Assembly: GCA_013399115.1 (NCBI GenBank)
Contig: VXAA01001394.1
Location: 9,795 to 73,794, forward strand
DNA: 64,000 nucleotides
From: Anseranas semipalmata
Lineage: Eukaryota; Chordata; Aves; Anseriformes; Anseranatidae
Reading direction: 5' to 3'
In this document: one piece after another, positions 1 to 14,808 of the stretch
Position numbering within the stretch: position 1 is the stretch's first letter
Layout: each line of letters starts with the position of its first letter
Translations under genes and position numbers: made by a program
The notes under the pieces: generated by a model
The model's input: the letters and a program-made list of their open reading frames with translations, nothing else
Told to the model about the DNA's origin: nothing
Database searches by the model: none

Positions 1-53
1 CCCCCCATTTCCTCCTTTTCCCTCTTCTTTCCTCCTTTCTCCCCTTTTTTCTT
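1..53 (+). repeat. Polypyrimidine tract
   Basis: Almost uninterrupted C/T run at the left edge (CCCCCCATTTCCTCCTTTTC and on). Only one purine interrupts it. Low-complexity; its left limit is outside the window. Confidence 0.9.
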
Positions 54-3000
54 CAGACAGGTGCTGATGGCATTATTTATCAACCAGATTCCACTTCAGG
101 GCATTTATAATATCACATTGTGAACTCAAGGTCAGCAGAACTATACTTCAGACACTCTGCTTTTCATCTTCCACTTATTTGTTGCAAAATTATGAAAAAT
201 TCTTGACAACGTCTGGACAAACATATCATTCCTTCTAAAAAGAAGGAAGTAAATATGCTGCTTGATGAAACCCTGCCTATCAGTTCTTACAAAATCCAAC
301 TGGCAAAGAGACCAGTCCCTTGTTATGCAAAATCCTTGTTTGTAAGCAGTGTTCTGCCTTAAACTGATTTTAATGCTTTGCCTTAGAATGCTGGAGATAA
401 TGCACTTATTTTCCCAACATAAACCCACTACCAGTGCCATCTGGTGGCAGAACTACATTAAATCTGCACAAAACGTTTTATGGAATTGTCAAGGGGTAAA
501 TTTGCAGCAGGATGCAAAGGGATTTAACTATGTAATTTGCATTAGGAGATATGTGCTACTGAGCCTGCATTATAAAACATGGGTATGCTTCACTCTAGGT
601 TTTAGAAATTCACACAAAGACAGAACAATTTGGAGTTAAAATATAACTTGGTCCATGACTGATTGCCATACCAGGATAAAAGTCATCTTCGTACGTATAT
701 TAGACTGTAATAATTCCCAATTTCACCTAAACCAAAACAAAACAAAGCAAACACAAAAACAAAAACAAAATCTTGTTTTGCTTCCTGTCTATGTACCTGA
801 GTTATTAGCTGCCCCCATTCAGGATTTTTCACCAATAGACTCTCAATACCTTCTTTTAGGGTGAAACATCTTTTCCTCACTAAAGGGAAAATACATAGTT
901 CCACATTGCAAAGCACTGTTCACCTCTGTATATGGTCTATTTTGGAATACATGATCTATTGCAGTTACCCAAAACCTTTAGCTTTGGTAGCCAAGTCTCG
1001 AATAGATTTCATGCTTCAACTATTATTACTATGACATTTATGAAAAGGTGAAAATCCTTTGGGAGAACTATTTGAGATTCACAGTCTCCAGGTAAATGTA
1101 GGGAGTTCTTTTTCTTGGGATATTTTGTCCTGTCATAAACATACGCATACCTGGAAGTACAGTTCTCTACAGTGATGTATATTTTGGCCAATATAACCCA
1201 TACGGATCTTAAACACAGGCTCCATGTTCTTTTCTTAGTATGCGAGGAAATGTTCAGTCTTGAGAAGACATATGCTGTGTGGCAGTGTTGCATCTGTTGC
1301 CAAATCCTTCTGAGAAGAGAGAACTGAATAATAAGGTGGATTTGCTTTCTATCCTTGCCTCTAGATGTCAGTTCTTGAAGCACAGTTGCTGACTAAGAAT
1401 CAGTGTTTGGTGTTGGGTTTAAGTTCTCAAAAGGAGCTGCCTGAAGGCCTATGAGAATCTCAGCTGATTGATACATAAATACCCATACAAATAATCCCTG
1501 CAAAGTATCTAACTTCAGGTCACGAATTTATTCCCCATGAGGAAGTTAATCCGACTTTGAATTGAAGAAGTTCCATTCCAGCTGGAAACATTTCAGTCTT
1601 TGCATTGAACATGGGCAAAAGCCAAGTGGTTGGTCCTCTTAAACCACCTGTGTTCCTAGTGCTAAGTAAACAAGTGCAACTTTTTCTGCTAGTGTGCCAC
1701 AATAGAGAGAATCATCCCTCAGTGATGAGATTTGGCGATGTCGTTTGCCTCTCTCTGGTTGCGACTGCTTAAGACGATGTGTAGCTTGTGTACACTTCCC
1801 TTCAGCTGTGTGGCTGTCCTCATTCCTAGGTGATATCACCTCCTGACTACACACAGTGATACAAAGGTGTCTGCAAAAGTGGCTCAGTACCCCAATCTCT
1901 GGCCCAGGGGTATCAAAGAGAGTACCAGAAAAGTGACCTCCAGCATTCAGTGTGAAAATAGGGTACAAAACTATTTCTTACTTTCATACTTTTAAGGATT
2001 CAGAACAACCAGAAAAGGATTGCTTGTGGACAAGTATAAAACAAAGGATAAAAAATCTATGTGAAGGGTCAGAAACCCATCCTACATAAAGCTTCTTTCT
2101 GTTGCTGAAACAACAGCAAGGGATGAAGTCATCCCTAGATGCCAGCAACAATTGCCTGTTACGTTCTGTGAATCACCCTTCTAAAGGCTGCTCACAGTAA
2201 CCTGTAATTTTCATATGCAGAATGTCCAATTTGAATGCAGTGATAAATGAGAGGGAGGAGAACACGTTTAGTTGAATCATTCATATACGTAAGTGTCAAT
2301 AGGTACTGTCAAGCAAAAAGGACATGAGTCAACCATATGGCAGTGCTGTTTGTGAGGAGGGTCTTCTTGTAGAATACCGAATACAGAAAACATCCAGTGG
2401 TCTGCCCAGCTCAACTCACTGTCACTTGGTGCTGCTGACTTAGTCAAACGGGGCAAACCATCCACTCAGAGGCCACCCTGTAACTGCAGAAAATGCAATG
2501 TGAGTCAGGGAGGGAGGGGAGAAGTGAGAGGTAGAGCTGTGTAGTCCCTCAGACCCCAGCTGCTGCACCTACAATGCTTTAACAGTCCTGGTGCCTGGCT
2601 ACAGCTTCAACAACTCAGATCCTAATGCCACCATTTCTATAGCCACGTAACTGTGCCATGTGTAGTCACTCGCGGGGCTGTGAGGGCTGAGGCTGAGAAG
2701 AGTGGCATGGAAGCAGGTTTGGGCATGGTAAGAATGGGCTGCATGTCAGCATGGTTCTGACACTGCGAGCCAGGAGCCACCAGTGACACACGGAGCCTTT
2801 TCTGCTCAGCCACTGAATGAGAGAGAGAAGTGGCAAGGATTTGAAAGGGAAGCATTTAAAAAGTGGAAAAGCTCTGTTACACAAATTACGTTGGTAGGAC
2901 AATGGAACATCCACAAGGACTCCTAGTGCAGTCTATTTCTGTGGCGTGGGTCTGACTAGAAAAGTTGGTTGTGCTGGGAGAGGAAAACAATGTCATGAAA

Positions 3001-3163
3001 CAGAAAGCTGACAGAGAGCTCTTAATTGCAGAGCTGCAGAATGTCTCCCGGGCAGTCAAAGTAACAAACATTCTCCAAGCAGGATACCAATAAAATAAAA
3101 CTACAGTCAGTACCATTTAGCAAAATACTTAACAAATGAAGCCAAACATACATTCAGAAATTA
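54..3163. other. Intergenic, no gene recognised
   Basis: AT-rich single-copy-looking DNA. Open frames here (up to 124 codons, 1009-1383 minus) have no recognisable motifs and are within chance length. Only a minor (CAAAA)n stretch at about 751-770 stands out. Confidence 0.7.
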
Positions 3164-3213
3164 AATAAAGAATAAAAAAAAAAAAAGAGAAAAAACAACA
3201 ACAGCAACAACAA
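3164..3213 (+). repeat. A-rich / (CAA)n simple repeat
   Basis: An A run after AATAAAG, followed by AACAACAACAGCAACAACAA. It could be an eroded retroelement tail, but no element is recognisable upstream. Confidence 0.85.
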
Positions 3214-5602
3214 CTGGAGGGAACAACTCATTCATCTAGCTCTCCTTTTCTCCAACATATTGGTTTCCCAGTTTAGCAGTAATGAGGTAAAGCAATAGTT
3301 CATTTGCAATGCTGTACTGATTTTCTAAGCATTACAGCTAAGAAAGTCAAAAAGCTGCAGTACAAACAGGAAATACACTATTTGCACTCTGCTAATGAGA
3401 ACGCCTACGAACAATAAACAAGAGCAATAATATTGAGGGATGGAGACTAGGACGTCACAAGGAAATTTCAGCATAGTCCCTCAAGGTTTTCTGCAGAAAC
3501 TTGAAAATTTTCCCCAGGGAAGAATAAGGAGCTTCAGATCTGCCATCCTAGCAGAGCACTGAGGTTCAAACCTATCTGTCTGGAAAGAGTTCACTGGCTG
3601 CTCCACCCGTGTTCATTCCCCATTCAGACACAAGCGCACAAGTGGGATTCTTGTGCTCTGTGCTCTGGAGCTTCTTATAGATAAGTCATTGCCCCTGTGT
3701 TTCTTTAGCGGTAACCACTGAGAACGAGGAAAGGTCTTTGGTAAGCGTGCCGAGAGCCTGAGGTTACATGTGCTGTAGAGCCTGGGTTAGAACTTAAACC
3801 TGGCATCAGGACATGGGCAGCCTGAACCCATTCCTGATGCCTGAGAGCAGGGAACTAAGGCAGTGTCTCCTTCCAGCACCTGAATAAAGACTCACGTTTG
3901 CTATTGTTTTCTAGGTCTTGCCTACTATCAGGAGGGATGCCACATCAATTAATTCTGAAGTAGTTCCCTGGGAGTATTTTAACTACTGAGCGGAACTGTT
4001 GATACAGAAAGCTTAACAACCACATCTGTTTACACAACTCCTGAGCACATCTAGGACTGATTAGAGTTTAAGGATCCAAGTTACTTTTCCTTCTGCTGCC
4101 TCTGTTAATCTTTAGTATCTTAATATCTTCAAACCCTCACAAAACAACACTGATCTTTGCTGTAAGGAAACAGAGCTTATTTTTAATGTGACGCCATGAT
4201 CTTGTAACTTTGGATCCTGAAGCCGTTGAGCCCCAAAGAGTCAGTGATCTTGTCATGCAGTAGTTCCTTCAAGATATATATATACTTATATCAGTATTAA
4301 AATAATATGCCATCAGTCTTTTCACTTCAGGCTACAATTGTTGCTCTGTAAGCAGCAGCAGCTGCCTTTATAAAGTGCCTGTCAGGTAATAGGCCAACAT
4401 ACAATTCCTCAGTTCTGCTCTAAATACTTTAAAAGCTGACCTCACCCACCCTCCACCCTCAATATGTGCTGTATGGATGAATTGCTATGTCCATAGCATT
4501 TGCAATTGTATTTTAAATTAGCTCTTAATTCTTATTTTTAAATCATTTCTATAAGAGCTCTTGCACCTTTTCAAAAACATGAAACTTTGACTTTCTGCAG
4601 AACAATTCCTCCACCTGCTGCACTGGCATATGCAATCACAGCAAAAGAATATGTTGCATTGTGCAGTTTCGTATGTAAGGTAAAAATATTTTCATCTAAA
4701 CAGCCTTTTTCAAATTTCAACAAAGCAGAAAATCTTGAAGTATGTTTTTCAATTGTTTTTTTTCAATGGCTCTATTGTGACAGGAAATCCTGATGTTATG
4801 AGTTGATACATACTAATATTACTCATGTAATGTGCTTTTTAAAATACATTTTAACATAAAGTAAATGTTCTAAAAAGGTATTCATTTTAAAAAATTCTAA
4901 TAACCTATTTAAATTAAATGTACACCAGTTCATTCATCAATGCATAATGAAAACTTCTATTTACAATACAGACGGCAATTTATACAACGCAAAGTTTTGT
5001 GGCTAATGTAATACCTCTGTTTCAGGCATCAGTAATACTGCCTTTGTTAAGGAAAATGCCAACGGATTAAAATGTTCTCAAGGTTCATAAAATAATTTAG
5101 AGGGTTGTTTGACAGCATTATTATAAGTGCTGTGAAGCCCACTGTGTTTGAAGCTTATGCTCTGCATTTAAATTAAGAAAAAAAAAATGCTGTGAAACAG
5201 AGAGAAAGACAGCAGTATCATATCTTTTCATCTGTTGGTATGTGTAGTTACAGTGATTTTATAGTAGTTACATAGTACTTTCCTATATGATCAGTATTTC
5301 AGTGTAATCATTGAAGTGTCCACTATGCTTATACCATCTACAGGGATGGTATATGTTCCAGCCACTAAAAAAGTACGAGCAAGAATTTATCTATAGGTAA
5401 ACACGACAACAAGGTACTTAAAAGGAGCTGAGAGGGGGCTGTGCCGAAGAAAGAAGTGAACCCTCTCTTTTATTTCGGAAGTGGAAACAGTGCAAATATT
5501 AGTGGTTTCCAGAAAATGAGTACACAATGCAGCATCTGACCTGATTATAAATAACATATATTATCATATGTCAAACTGATTCCATTTACTGCCACAGCTG
5601 GT

Positions 5603-5605
<3 letters not shown>
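3214..5605. other. Intergenic, no gene recognised
   Basis: AT-rich, especially 4500-5200. I see no gene, RNA or recognisable mobile element. Confidence 0.7.
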
Positions 5606-5638
<33 letters not shown>

Positions 5639-5660
5639 NAAAGAAAAAAAAAAAGAAAAA
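5606..5660 (+). repeat. Poly(A) tract with one ambiguous base
   Basis: More than 30 consecutive A with an N at 5639, then A-rich with G interruptions. The N is probably a homopolymer sequencing or assembly uncertainty, so the true length is unknown. No retroposed gene is recognisable just upstream. Confidence 0.95.
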
Positions 5661-8600
5661 CTGTGGCCTATCCAGATCAGCACTTAGGTTTTGAATCAGA
5701 AAATCAATTAATTATACATTGATTTTGCCATGTGTGTTTGCTCAAATAGTGTTCAACTGTGAATTTGGCCCCCAAATTCTAAAGCATCTGTTGAATATTT
5801 ACATCCAGCTTCTGAATTTGAGCTACTTTTTTTTTTTTTTTTGGCTTAAAGCATGGGCAGAGAGGTTAACATCTGTTTGCAAAAGGCCATGCAATCATAT
5901 TGTACCCTGCACAGTACATTCAGTTGTAAACTGGCCTAAGGGAGAGAAGATTCCTTGCCTGGCTGCAATTAGACAAGAATCATGGTAGGTGCATGTAATG
6001 GCTGCACACTGCTTTTGTAGAATAAAATAAAGAGAAGGAAAACCTCTTTGTCTTCCTAAATGAATACTGTGTTTTGCTGACTGAAGCAGAAAATGGGTGG
6101 AGATACATTTTCCTTCCCATTTTTGATTTCTACAGGAAAATCTGTGTGTATACTTACTTACCCATACATTAACCCATACACAGACAGAAGACTGTGTATA
6201 TGAATATAAGCCTCTAAGAAAGACAATCCCCCTTTTGCACTGAATATGTCAAGTTATTGAGGATGCACAGCTCCTTGCTATACATGGAACAATTTCTGTA
6301 AAGAACTGTGTAAAGCATGTGATTTGAGTGTGAATGTAGGGTTGTTGAAAGGAGTATCTTAGAAGTTGCTGAAGCTAAGGGAATAGAGTAAAAATATTAA
6401 ATTAATGGGATCATATTTTGGAAAGTGATGATCAAATAGGAAAAAAAAACAGAGAATGTAAAACTGGTGTGGTGTTTTAAAACGATTTTTTAAAATCAGG
6501 ATTCAAATACCTATTACATGGAACTTTAATAAAGCTGATGTCCTCACAGTGCTATATAAATCTAGAGAAGAAGACAGATTTAATCCCATTAAATATTTGT
6601 CAGGGATTTAATGTGGTAGATAATATAACAAGCACTATTGAACCTGGCACTACAATTATCCATTATTACCAAACACAAACGCCCATGGATTCAAAAAGAA
6701 TTCCACTTGAGATAGGACTCAGTGATTTGACTTCATATTTCTTACAGTTTACCACAGTCGGAGGTTAGAGCTGCTATTGTTTTCTGAGCTTTTTTTAATC
6801 TATTAACTGTAAAGTTGGCCTTTTTTTTTTTCCTTATTACAAATGGGTCCAGCGAAAATGCTGCAACAGGGATATTTCTATAACCATCATTTTAACAGAA
6901 AAATGGCCATTTGGCCTACTGATTCTGTATGGTTTTTGTCCTAATCAAGCAGAATATCATCAGCCTCCACATAGTTAAAGGGCTGCTGCCAAAACCAACT
7001 TCCTTCTCTAAGATAGTGACATAGCCTGATATCTGCAGTCCATTTCAGTCAAAACATCCAAACTGTGAGCTTAGAGAATGCCCAGCTTCCAGGTTGCTCA
7101 TACACTATATTTTCTTGTGTTATCCCAATTTTCATGCTTGGCTGAAAAAATGTAAGATAAATAAAAGTTTTGAGTGCTGCAAAAGTGGGAAGTTTTACTG
7201 TACACAAAGAACTCAGTATGAGGCATTACATAATTTTTTTCACTAGAAAGCTGTCTATACATATCAATTTATACTTCTTCTGGTTGGTTTCTGAGGATTT
7301 TTCTCTGCACTTCTGAAACAACATAGCAAATGGGAAGCATTTCTTAAGAATACACTACTGCTCAGGCCTCAGAAGTTTAAAGCTTTCGTGTCATCATAAA
7401 CATCCCTGTGGCAAATAAAATGTTGAGAATTCAGATACTTGTGTTGTGTTGTGATTGTTTGTTTGTTTTTTTTTTTTGTATGTAGTAGTGTTCTCTGAAT
7501 TAATGAAAACTGAATTAATTAGTTAATTCTCCACCTTTATTATCCTCTTGTTTAAAACTCTTCAACTGTCAAAACAAGGAACTGAAAGAACACTTAGTGA
7601 TTTTTGGTTCCTAAGCACCACTAATACATGTACACTTCATTGCTGTAGTGAACTATGCATAGTTTATGGATACTCTACAACTTATCTGATGAATATGAAC
7701 ATATGCAAAATGAGTATGTCAAACATTAGGCAACTCATCATTTTTCTTTCACCTGTAAGTAACTAAAAGTTATTTCTAAGAACTTTTAATGATGTGTTTT
7801 GTAGCCACCCATCAGGTGACCTTTCTAGATAACAATGGAAGGAAGTAAAATGAAAAAAAAAAGGTGTTATCATATACTAAAATTGTTTTGGAAATTCATG
7901 CCAGGCTCCACATTAAGATAAATCAGATCCAGGCTGCCAAAGCATACATTTTCCACTGATAGGCTATCAGTATCCCATGAAATAGTGAATCTACTCGGAT
8001 CTGTTAAAAGTAAACCCAACTGTTTATCTGTTCTTTCTCTACAGATTGAGGTCCGCCTTTCCAGGATTTCCAGCTGTAATATGAAGAGGCAAAGTAAAAC
8101 CAACACAGAAGAGCTAATTCGCTCTCCAGTAAGACAAGGAACACACAGTATAAAGTATGACATAGGGAAGCCTACTGTTGCTGTTTTTTAAAGAATGTGG
8201 AATTTTGCTTTCTTCCCTGTCTTTGGCACCACGTTTGAACTACACTATCTGGAGAGGAAGGATGTTCTGAGACTCAGGGTGCCTTGTTTCAAGTCTCCAC
8301 TGCTTCCTGGATGATGACTAAACGAATAAAGTTGTTTTTTCCTTTCTGGAGTGGGGCACTTGGAAACATGGAAGTTATAGCTAAATAGCAATCATCTGGT
8401 AGGGTCAAGTCTTTGTGATGTCTCCATGGCTGCAATAATGCCAAACTCTGTCGTGCTCTCTGGTGCACAAGAAAGATGTTCCTGGATAGCTGTCCTTAGT
8501 ATGAATTCGTGGATCTTTTCTATCACTAACCACTGCAGATTAAAGTCTCCACACTGTGATTCTTAATGACATCCCACTTTTCTTTCTCTTCACCTAGGCC

Positions 8601-11600
8601 AGGAACGTAGCTGATGAGCTCACATAAAATATCAGTTTTTCTAAGCACCTGCTTCTCCCAGGAAGTGCAAAGAAAGCTGCTGGTGCTCAGCCCTTTTGGA
8701 TTCAGGACCGGATGCTTTCAAAGCATATGAGAACCAATATTCTGAAATGCCTCAAACATTATCTACCCCTGGGTTCCAGTTATAGCTCCAAGAGAAAGTA
8801 GGCGGTGAGAGATACCAGTTTTGAAGAAGGATGGGGAACACAAAGGATGGAAAAAGGAATAATCACAATAACACTAGTTTAAAATCTGTTTTCTCTTCAG
8901 CTGTGAATATAAATACATACCATGTAACATTGTTCTTATCAGTATAATATCAGTAATACAGATAGTATTCTTTCCTACTACCAGCAGTTTGTGAGATATT
9001 GAATTTAAAGCTCTAATTGGTTCTTCGCAATCCAGCAGATTTCATTTGACATGTTTAGCTTTGGAACAAACAAATCCCTAACTTCTTACCAGTGATATTT
9101 TCACTTCCTTGCTATCATTTATTTTCAATAAAAATTAGATTTGCTTCTTTATCATGTAGAACACCCAAATAACAGCAGGATCTTCGAAATCATGCTCCCA
9201 GTGTGAAAAAATAATAAGAAAATACCGTAACAGGTATAGCATGCTATTCTCAGAGCAACATTGGTATATGCCACAAGATTTATGATTTGATCCTTCATAA
9301 TAGTCAAATAACAAACTATCATAATTGTTCTTTTATTAAAAAAAAATCAAAAATATGACAATTCCAAGAAAGGTTAGAAAAGCTTCTAGAAAATCCACTG
9401 CTTGCTTATATGCTTAAAGTGATGGGGAGCACTGTGAAATGATGTTTTACAACTAGAACAGCCTGACTCTTGCTAGCAGAGAGCAGTGGGAGTTTCCAGA
9501 CTGGACAGACTTGCGTTGTTGGTTCGAATTATTACTTGCCAGTGTTGCTAAAAAGCAGTGAATCAATTTAAACTTGGAGATAAAAATTACATTTTGCCCA
9601 GAAAGAAAGACTTTATGCCTAAGGAGTCAAAAAAAATCAAAGGAAACACAAAACCATACATATAATCATTACAAATCCTGAAAGCACAATTTGTACCAGA
9701 TGCACCTAAATTAATAATATTGGTTAGATGAGACACTCATTAATAACCGAGGTAGCATTATTAGTGTAATTACTGTCCACCTGGCCAGGTAATGGAAAAG
9801 AACAAAGTACATTACACTTCCAGATAATGCCAAACTAAGTATTAAGTTCGGTCTGTTTCCAACATGAAGGACTGCCTAGTGACTCGCTGTAAATGAGTCT
9901 GCTGCAGCAGCCACATTCTGATATCAATGTTATGTTTTAAAAACCAATAATTAGACACCTCCTCTACTGACTGCAAGGCAGCATCAAGAAATTCACAGTG
10001 GTCCCCTTGCCAGTGCTGGACATTAGGTTTAAGATGTTTCTTCCCAGAACCTTAGATAGCCTTAACAACCAAAGCACCAACAAGCGATGCTGCTGGAGCT
10101 TTTCATCCCAGTATACGCATTATTTCTCTTCCTCTGTAACAGAGGTTCCTTCTCCCACAGCAAGTCATTAGAGGCACCGCCTTACTGAAATTTTATTAAA
10201 ATGCAACATAATCATAGTCAGTAACAACAACAATTAAGTAGAACAATATATGCAAATATGTGTATGCTGAAACAACAATTACAGTATTCAAGCTGGTTGG
10301 ATAGATGGCAATAGGTAAAGGCAAATTAGGCTCCTACCACCTGTAGGGAGGATCAGCAAGGACAAATAGAAATAGGAATCAATGTTCCCAGCACATTCTT
10401 CTAAAATTCTTTTATTGTGACACTTTTACTACTTTCCTCTGCCTTTCTCTAACCTTGGGTCCGTCCTTCTATGTTTGATGAGATGTCTCTTATGGTTATG
10501 ACCTATATTTCCCAATACTATCTGTTCCAGGTGTAACTGTTATGAAACAGCCACAATTAAAAGATAATTTGCACCTGACAACAACAAATAGCATTCTATG
10601 CATTTCTCCATGAAACACAGCTCTTATTCAAAATATTTGTACATTTACATTTTTATCGGTGGTGCTATGGGGCATTGTCTGGCCAGTTCACCAGATCTTA
10701 AATCCTGGTGACTCATGTGCTGGGATTCCTCTGGTCTCCTAATACTCTTAAAGAGAGCAGAAGCTCTGCTTCACTTTCATGCACAAGTGTTTTGTGAAAC
10801 AAAGGTTTTGGTCTAAACACTATCAACGGAGCTGTTTCCCCACCTTTAGCCTTTTCCATCCCCCGAGTTAAGTATGCTCCTTAGGAATGGAATTCTTTGT
10901 GATAATTTTTGCTCTTCTCATTTTATAAGCTTTCTTCCCACAAACACTTTATCTGGTGTCCACTCCTATTCTTCATTATATGCAAATAAAGCATAGCTCT
11001 AATGACATATTGACAAGCACTGTGAAATATTTACACAAAATACAAAAGTGATACCCCTGGGTTGTTTGCACCCGCTCCATTCTGGTTCATTTGCTTGTGC
11101 CCTGCATTAGAATAGGGACTGGAATGAATCATTTTTCATTGCTGCTGGTTTTAATACATCACTTTCAATCTTTATGAAGTAGGTAGTTTTTTGATGTCTA
11201 TCGAGTTTTGAGTTTATGTGCAGTGGGCCACGGTAGTTCTGTTTAATTCTCTTCATAAGTTGCCACCTACAAACTGCCCATGTTAGCAATAACTTATAGT
11301 CTCTGCCCTGGCTGGCAGATTTTCTGTTGCACTGTGTATTATTTGTTATCAAATTTAACTTTGGTCAACAGCCAGTGTTTACACTACTCTTAGGTAACTA
11401 ATATTACTCCTAATAATGTAGCTTTCCTCAGGTCTTATCCCTGGATACTGGCAGAGAGACCAGCAACTGGCAGTGGCAGCTATCTTTATTCAATACAGAC
11501 AGCATTATTACCAGTTATTTTTCCTTATTCGTGTTGCCATGTGCCCATGAATCCTGCTTGCAGACCAGAAGCCATTGTGCACTGTGCTGTACAAACAGTG

Positions 11601-14600
11601 CAAAATGAAGACTATCATGGAGAACTGCAGTAAGCTTAAATAAAACTAAAGAGACAGAGTGATGCCTTCTAGAAAGAAATCTGGCAGAGAACATTATTGC
11701 AACATCCAAAAAACAGAGTTAAAGAGAGATGCAAACCTAAAGGGGAGGGTGGGTAGGAAAGTATTCTCAAATCCTTTCTTTTGGGTCAAATAGCTTCAGA
11801 CACTGAGGATGCTTTGATCCAATAAGAAAAGTAACTCTCTCTTTGTCTCACTGTAATCTTGCGGAAACACTTAATACGCTGAGTTTTGTACCTGTCTCTA
11901 CACTTCATACATCAAATCATGAAAAACTGACAACTGATTTTCTATGTAGAAAAGCACTGAGAGTGTGTTCTTCCCTCAGTTCATTCACCACTGCATCAGA
12001 AACTAATTCAGAAAGGCTTTCAAAAGGACAAACATACACACCTTTATTCTGAGCTATCTCCCAATACATGTGGCTCTCCAGCACATGAACCCTTATCAGC
12101 ATTCAGATCTTCTCTGAGGCAGATGAAAGAATTACCAGTAACAGTGATAAGCACTTCAGAAATCCAAGGATACTTTAAAGAACTGGGATACGTCGAAGAA
12201 ACAGTAAAGAAGGATGCATTTCATACCTGGTTTATAAAGGATTAATAACATACACTTGAATAGTCAAGTGTAATAGTTAAAAGATCATTTTAACAACTTA
12301 TTAGTGTATTAATAATATCTTTAGTTGTACTCTTATCTATTATGTGCTAATACATGCTTTGAATTTCTTATTTAATGATTGAGAATTCTGACTTGATTCC
12401 TCCTGGGAAATTGTAAATTCTTTGATGGAAAGTGCTCTACAAACGCTATCTATTACTTCATAAAGGTACCCTTAGTTTCCACCACTTCCTGAACTGAGTT
12501 TGGTAGATATTCATTCTTAAAATACAAAGGAGATGCATTCAGATTTTTACATTTATTTAATAAATTGTAGCAGAAGAGAAGAAGCTGGCTCAGAATATAT
12601 TTTTACCACCACTTATGTTACCCACTAACTGGAATCAGGAAAGGCACAGAAATTCTTCATATTTTGAGATTTATGTTGGCAAAATGAGTCAACACATCTC
12701 TATTTCTAAAGATTTTTATAATGGATTACGACAATAGCATGCATGATCCATCGTAAAGGTAACAGTAACATATCGGCCAATTTCCTTTGGTAAAAAGGCT
12801 AGCAAGGTGTCGCTGTCTGTGACTGCTAGGACAGAAACCTTAAATCTCCACTGCTTGTGCACCAACCACAAAACATCTAACAGAAGCTTTGCGCATCCAA
12901 GAAAAGATTAATATTTTTATCCCAAGGCACAATAAGAAACAAAGTACATAAACTTTGCAGATCACAGTGAAAGTGATGGTGCCCCATGGAGAACAGGAAA
13001 CAGAGAGAGGATTTGGTTTAATCGAGATGTGAAGACCTTTGTTTCTCATACCATTAACCTCTGCACTTTTTATGGACCCAGGCAGTGAAAGCCTATTAAA
13101 TTGACTTCTCATTTACATTTTAAATTCCTGAATATACCTCAAGTTATTAAATGCAACTCAGTTTAACCTAAAGCACTTGAGTAGAAATACTATATAAATC
13201 AAACCTGTATTTACACTGTTGTCCTCCCACCTTAGAAAATAAAAATTGCAAAGAGAAGAGGGAACTTTCCATTTCCTCTATTTAATGACATCCTGGATTT
13301 TAAAATAGTTATGCTATACTCCACTTCCTATATAATTATTAACACTAAATGAATTTATGCTTATACATCCTGGACACAGACTGACTCCTATACTCTTAAA
13401 ATAAAGATTTTGAATGTATTTTGCTATAAAATTACTATGGCTTGCTATTGTGGATGAATTGACAGGTTGCTGACAGGAGTTTACTAGTGTTCCCTGTTTC
13501 ATAGTTATTTATTTCAGAACTGTGGAGTAGCTACCAGGGAAAAGGATAGGCAGAGGGCTTCACACATTAGTGTGGAGACTGTATTAAAACTAGGAATGGA
13601 AATTCACTAATTAGAATTAAACATTAAAAAGTAACCATAAGCCACATGACAAGATAGCTTGCTTTTCATTTGTAATATATTTTGGTGGACAACACATGCA
13701 GAGCAGAGCTGCTGTGCCATCAAAACTCAGTGTGGAATAAGAAAATAGGTAAAAGTACACAAAGGTGTGCTTCAGGTCAATGCTCTGACACCCGTGTGGA
13801 AATCCAACGTGAGTGTCAGACAAAGCTTTTTGGTCTCTCTTTTCCATCCTGCTGTCTTTCCTTCTCCATTCTGAGTCAAAACATATGACAACAGAGTTTC
13901 TCCCTGTATTCTCTTTATACCGCTTAACCTTCTGTAGGGTCCACAAAACAATATACAGTTATACAGCTTCTGTAGATCCAGGTTCCTCATTGTAATTTCT
14001 TGTCAAGGGTCTGCTTGTTCCCATTGTTGGGTAAAGTCAAGGGGATGATGGTTTCAGGAATTAACTTTGGCTCGAAGCCTTTGCTTTAGGCTGAAAAAAA
14101 AGAAGTTAGGCTCAATTTAAATGCATAATTCCAGGAATGTGATCCTTGTACTTTGTCTCACCCAGGCAACTACTCTTTTGCTTTTTGACAATAACATTCC
14201 TTCATCAGCTAAAATTCTGCTTCCACTGCAGACCCAGAAATATCCCAATGACAGTACCATACAATTCAAACATCTGTTGTACAACTAACAAAACTGAGCA
14301 TCACATTATATTCAACAGCTGTTTAATCAGTCCCTAAAGTAGGTACCAGAAGACAAGTTACTGGCTTGATCCCTACACCAGTGATTCAATATTGTCCTCT
14401 TCTTCAGCTCATTGAACTTGAATTCCTTTATGGAAGAGTGGCATTTCTATGAACAGATGATAGAGCAAAAAGTTTGTCTCAAAACAGCCCCTAACACAGG
14501 AGGCATGCACGGGTTTGGACCTTCCTGCCTCTTAGGATCTCTCAAATGAAGTGTGAGCTTTGTGCCAGGATTATTCATGCTATGGTTCATACTATACTAA

Positions 14601-14808
14601 ATGATCATCTATGAAATGGCTGTCTCTATTATTTTTTTTTTTTTGACCATTTTGTTCCTTTCCTTGGTCAGTGCCCACTGACAAGCATAGCCAAAAACTT
14701 CCTGTCAGGAGCTGTCAGAGCTTCATTAAAATCTTTGTAATTACAAACAGTAAAGTTGCAATTCTGTAAAATCCTTACAAGCTTGTTTACTTAAATAACG
14801 TGTTTAAT
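5661..14808. other. Intergenic, no gene recognised
   Basis: About 9 kb without a supportable gene. It includes short T runs (5827-5842, 7467-7478), a candidate conserved regulatory patch at 9700-9960 and a perfect inverted repeat at 12251-12272, both described in the findings. Open frames reach 109 codons only and carry no family motif. Confidence 0.7.

Noticed and set aside
9521..9530. GGTTCGAATT resembling a tRNA T-arm / B box
   Set aside because: No acceptor-stem pairing, anticodon arm or A box at the proper distance upstream.
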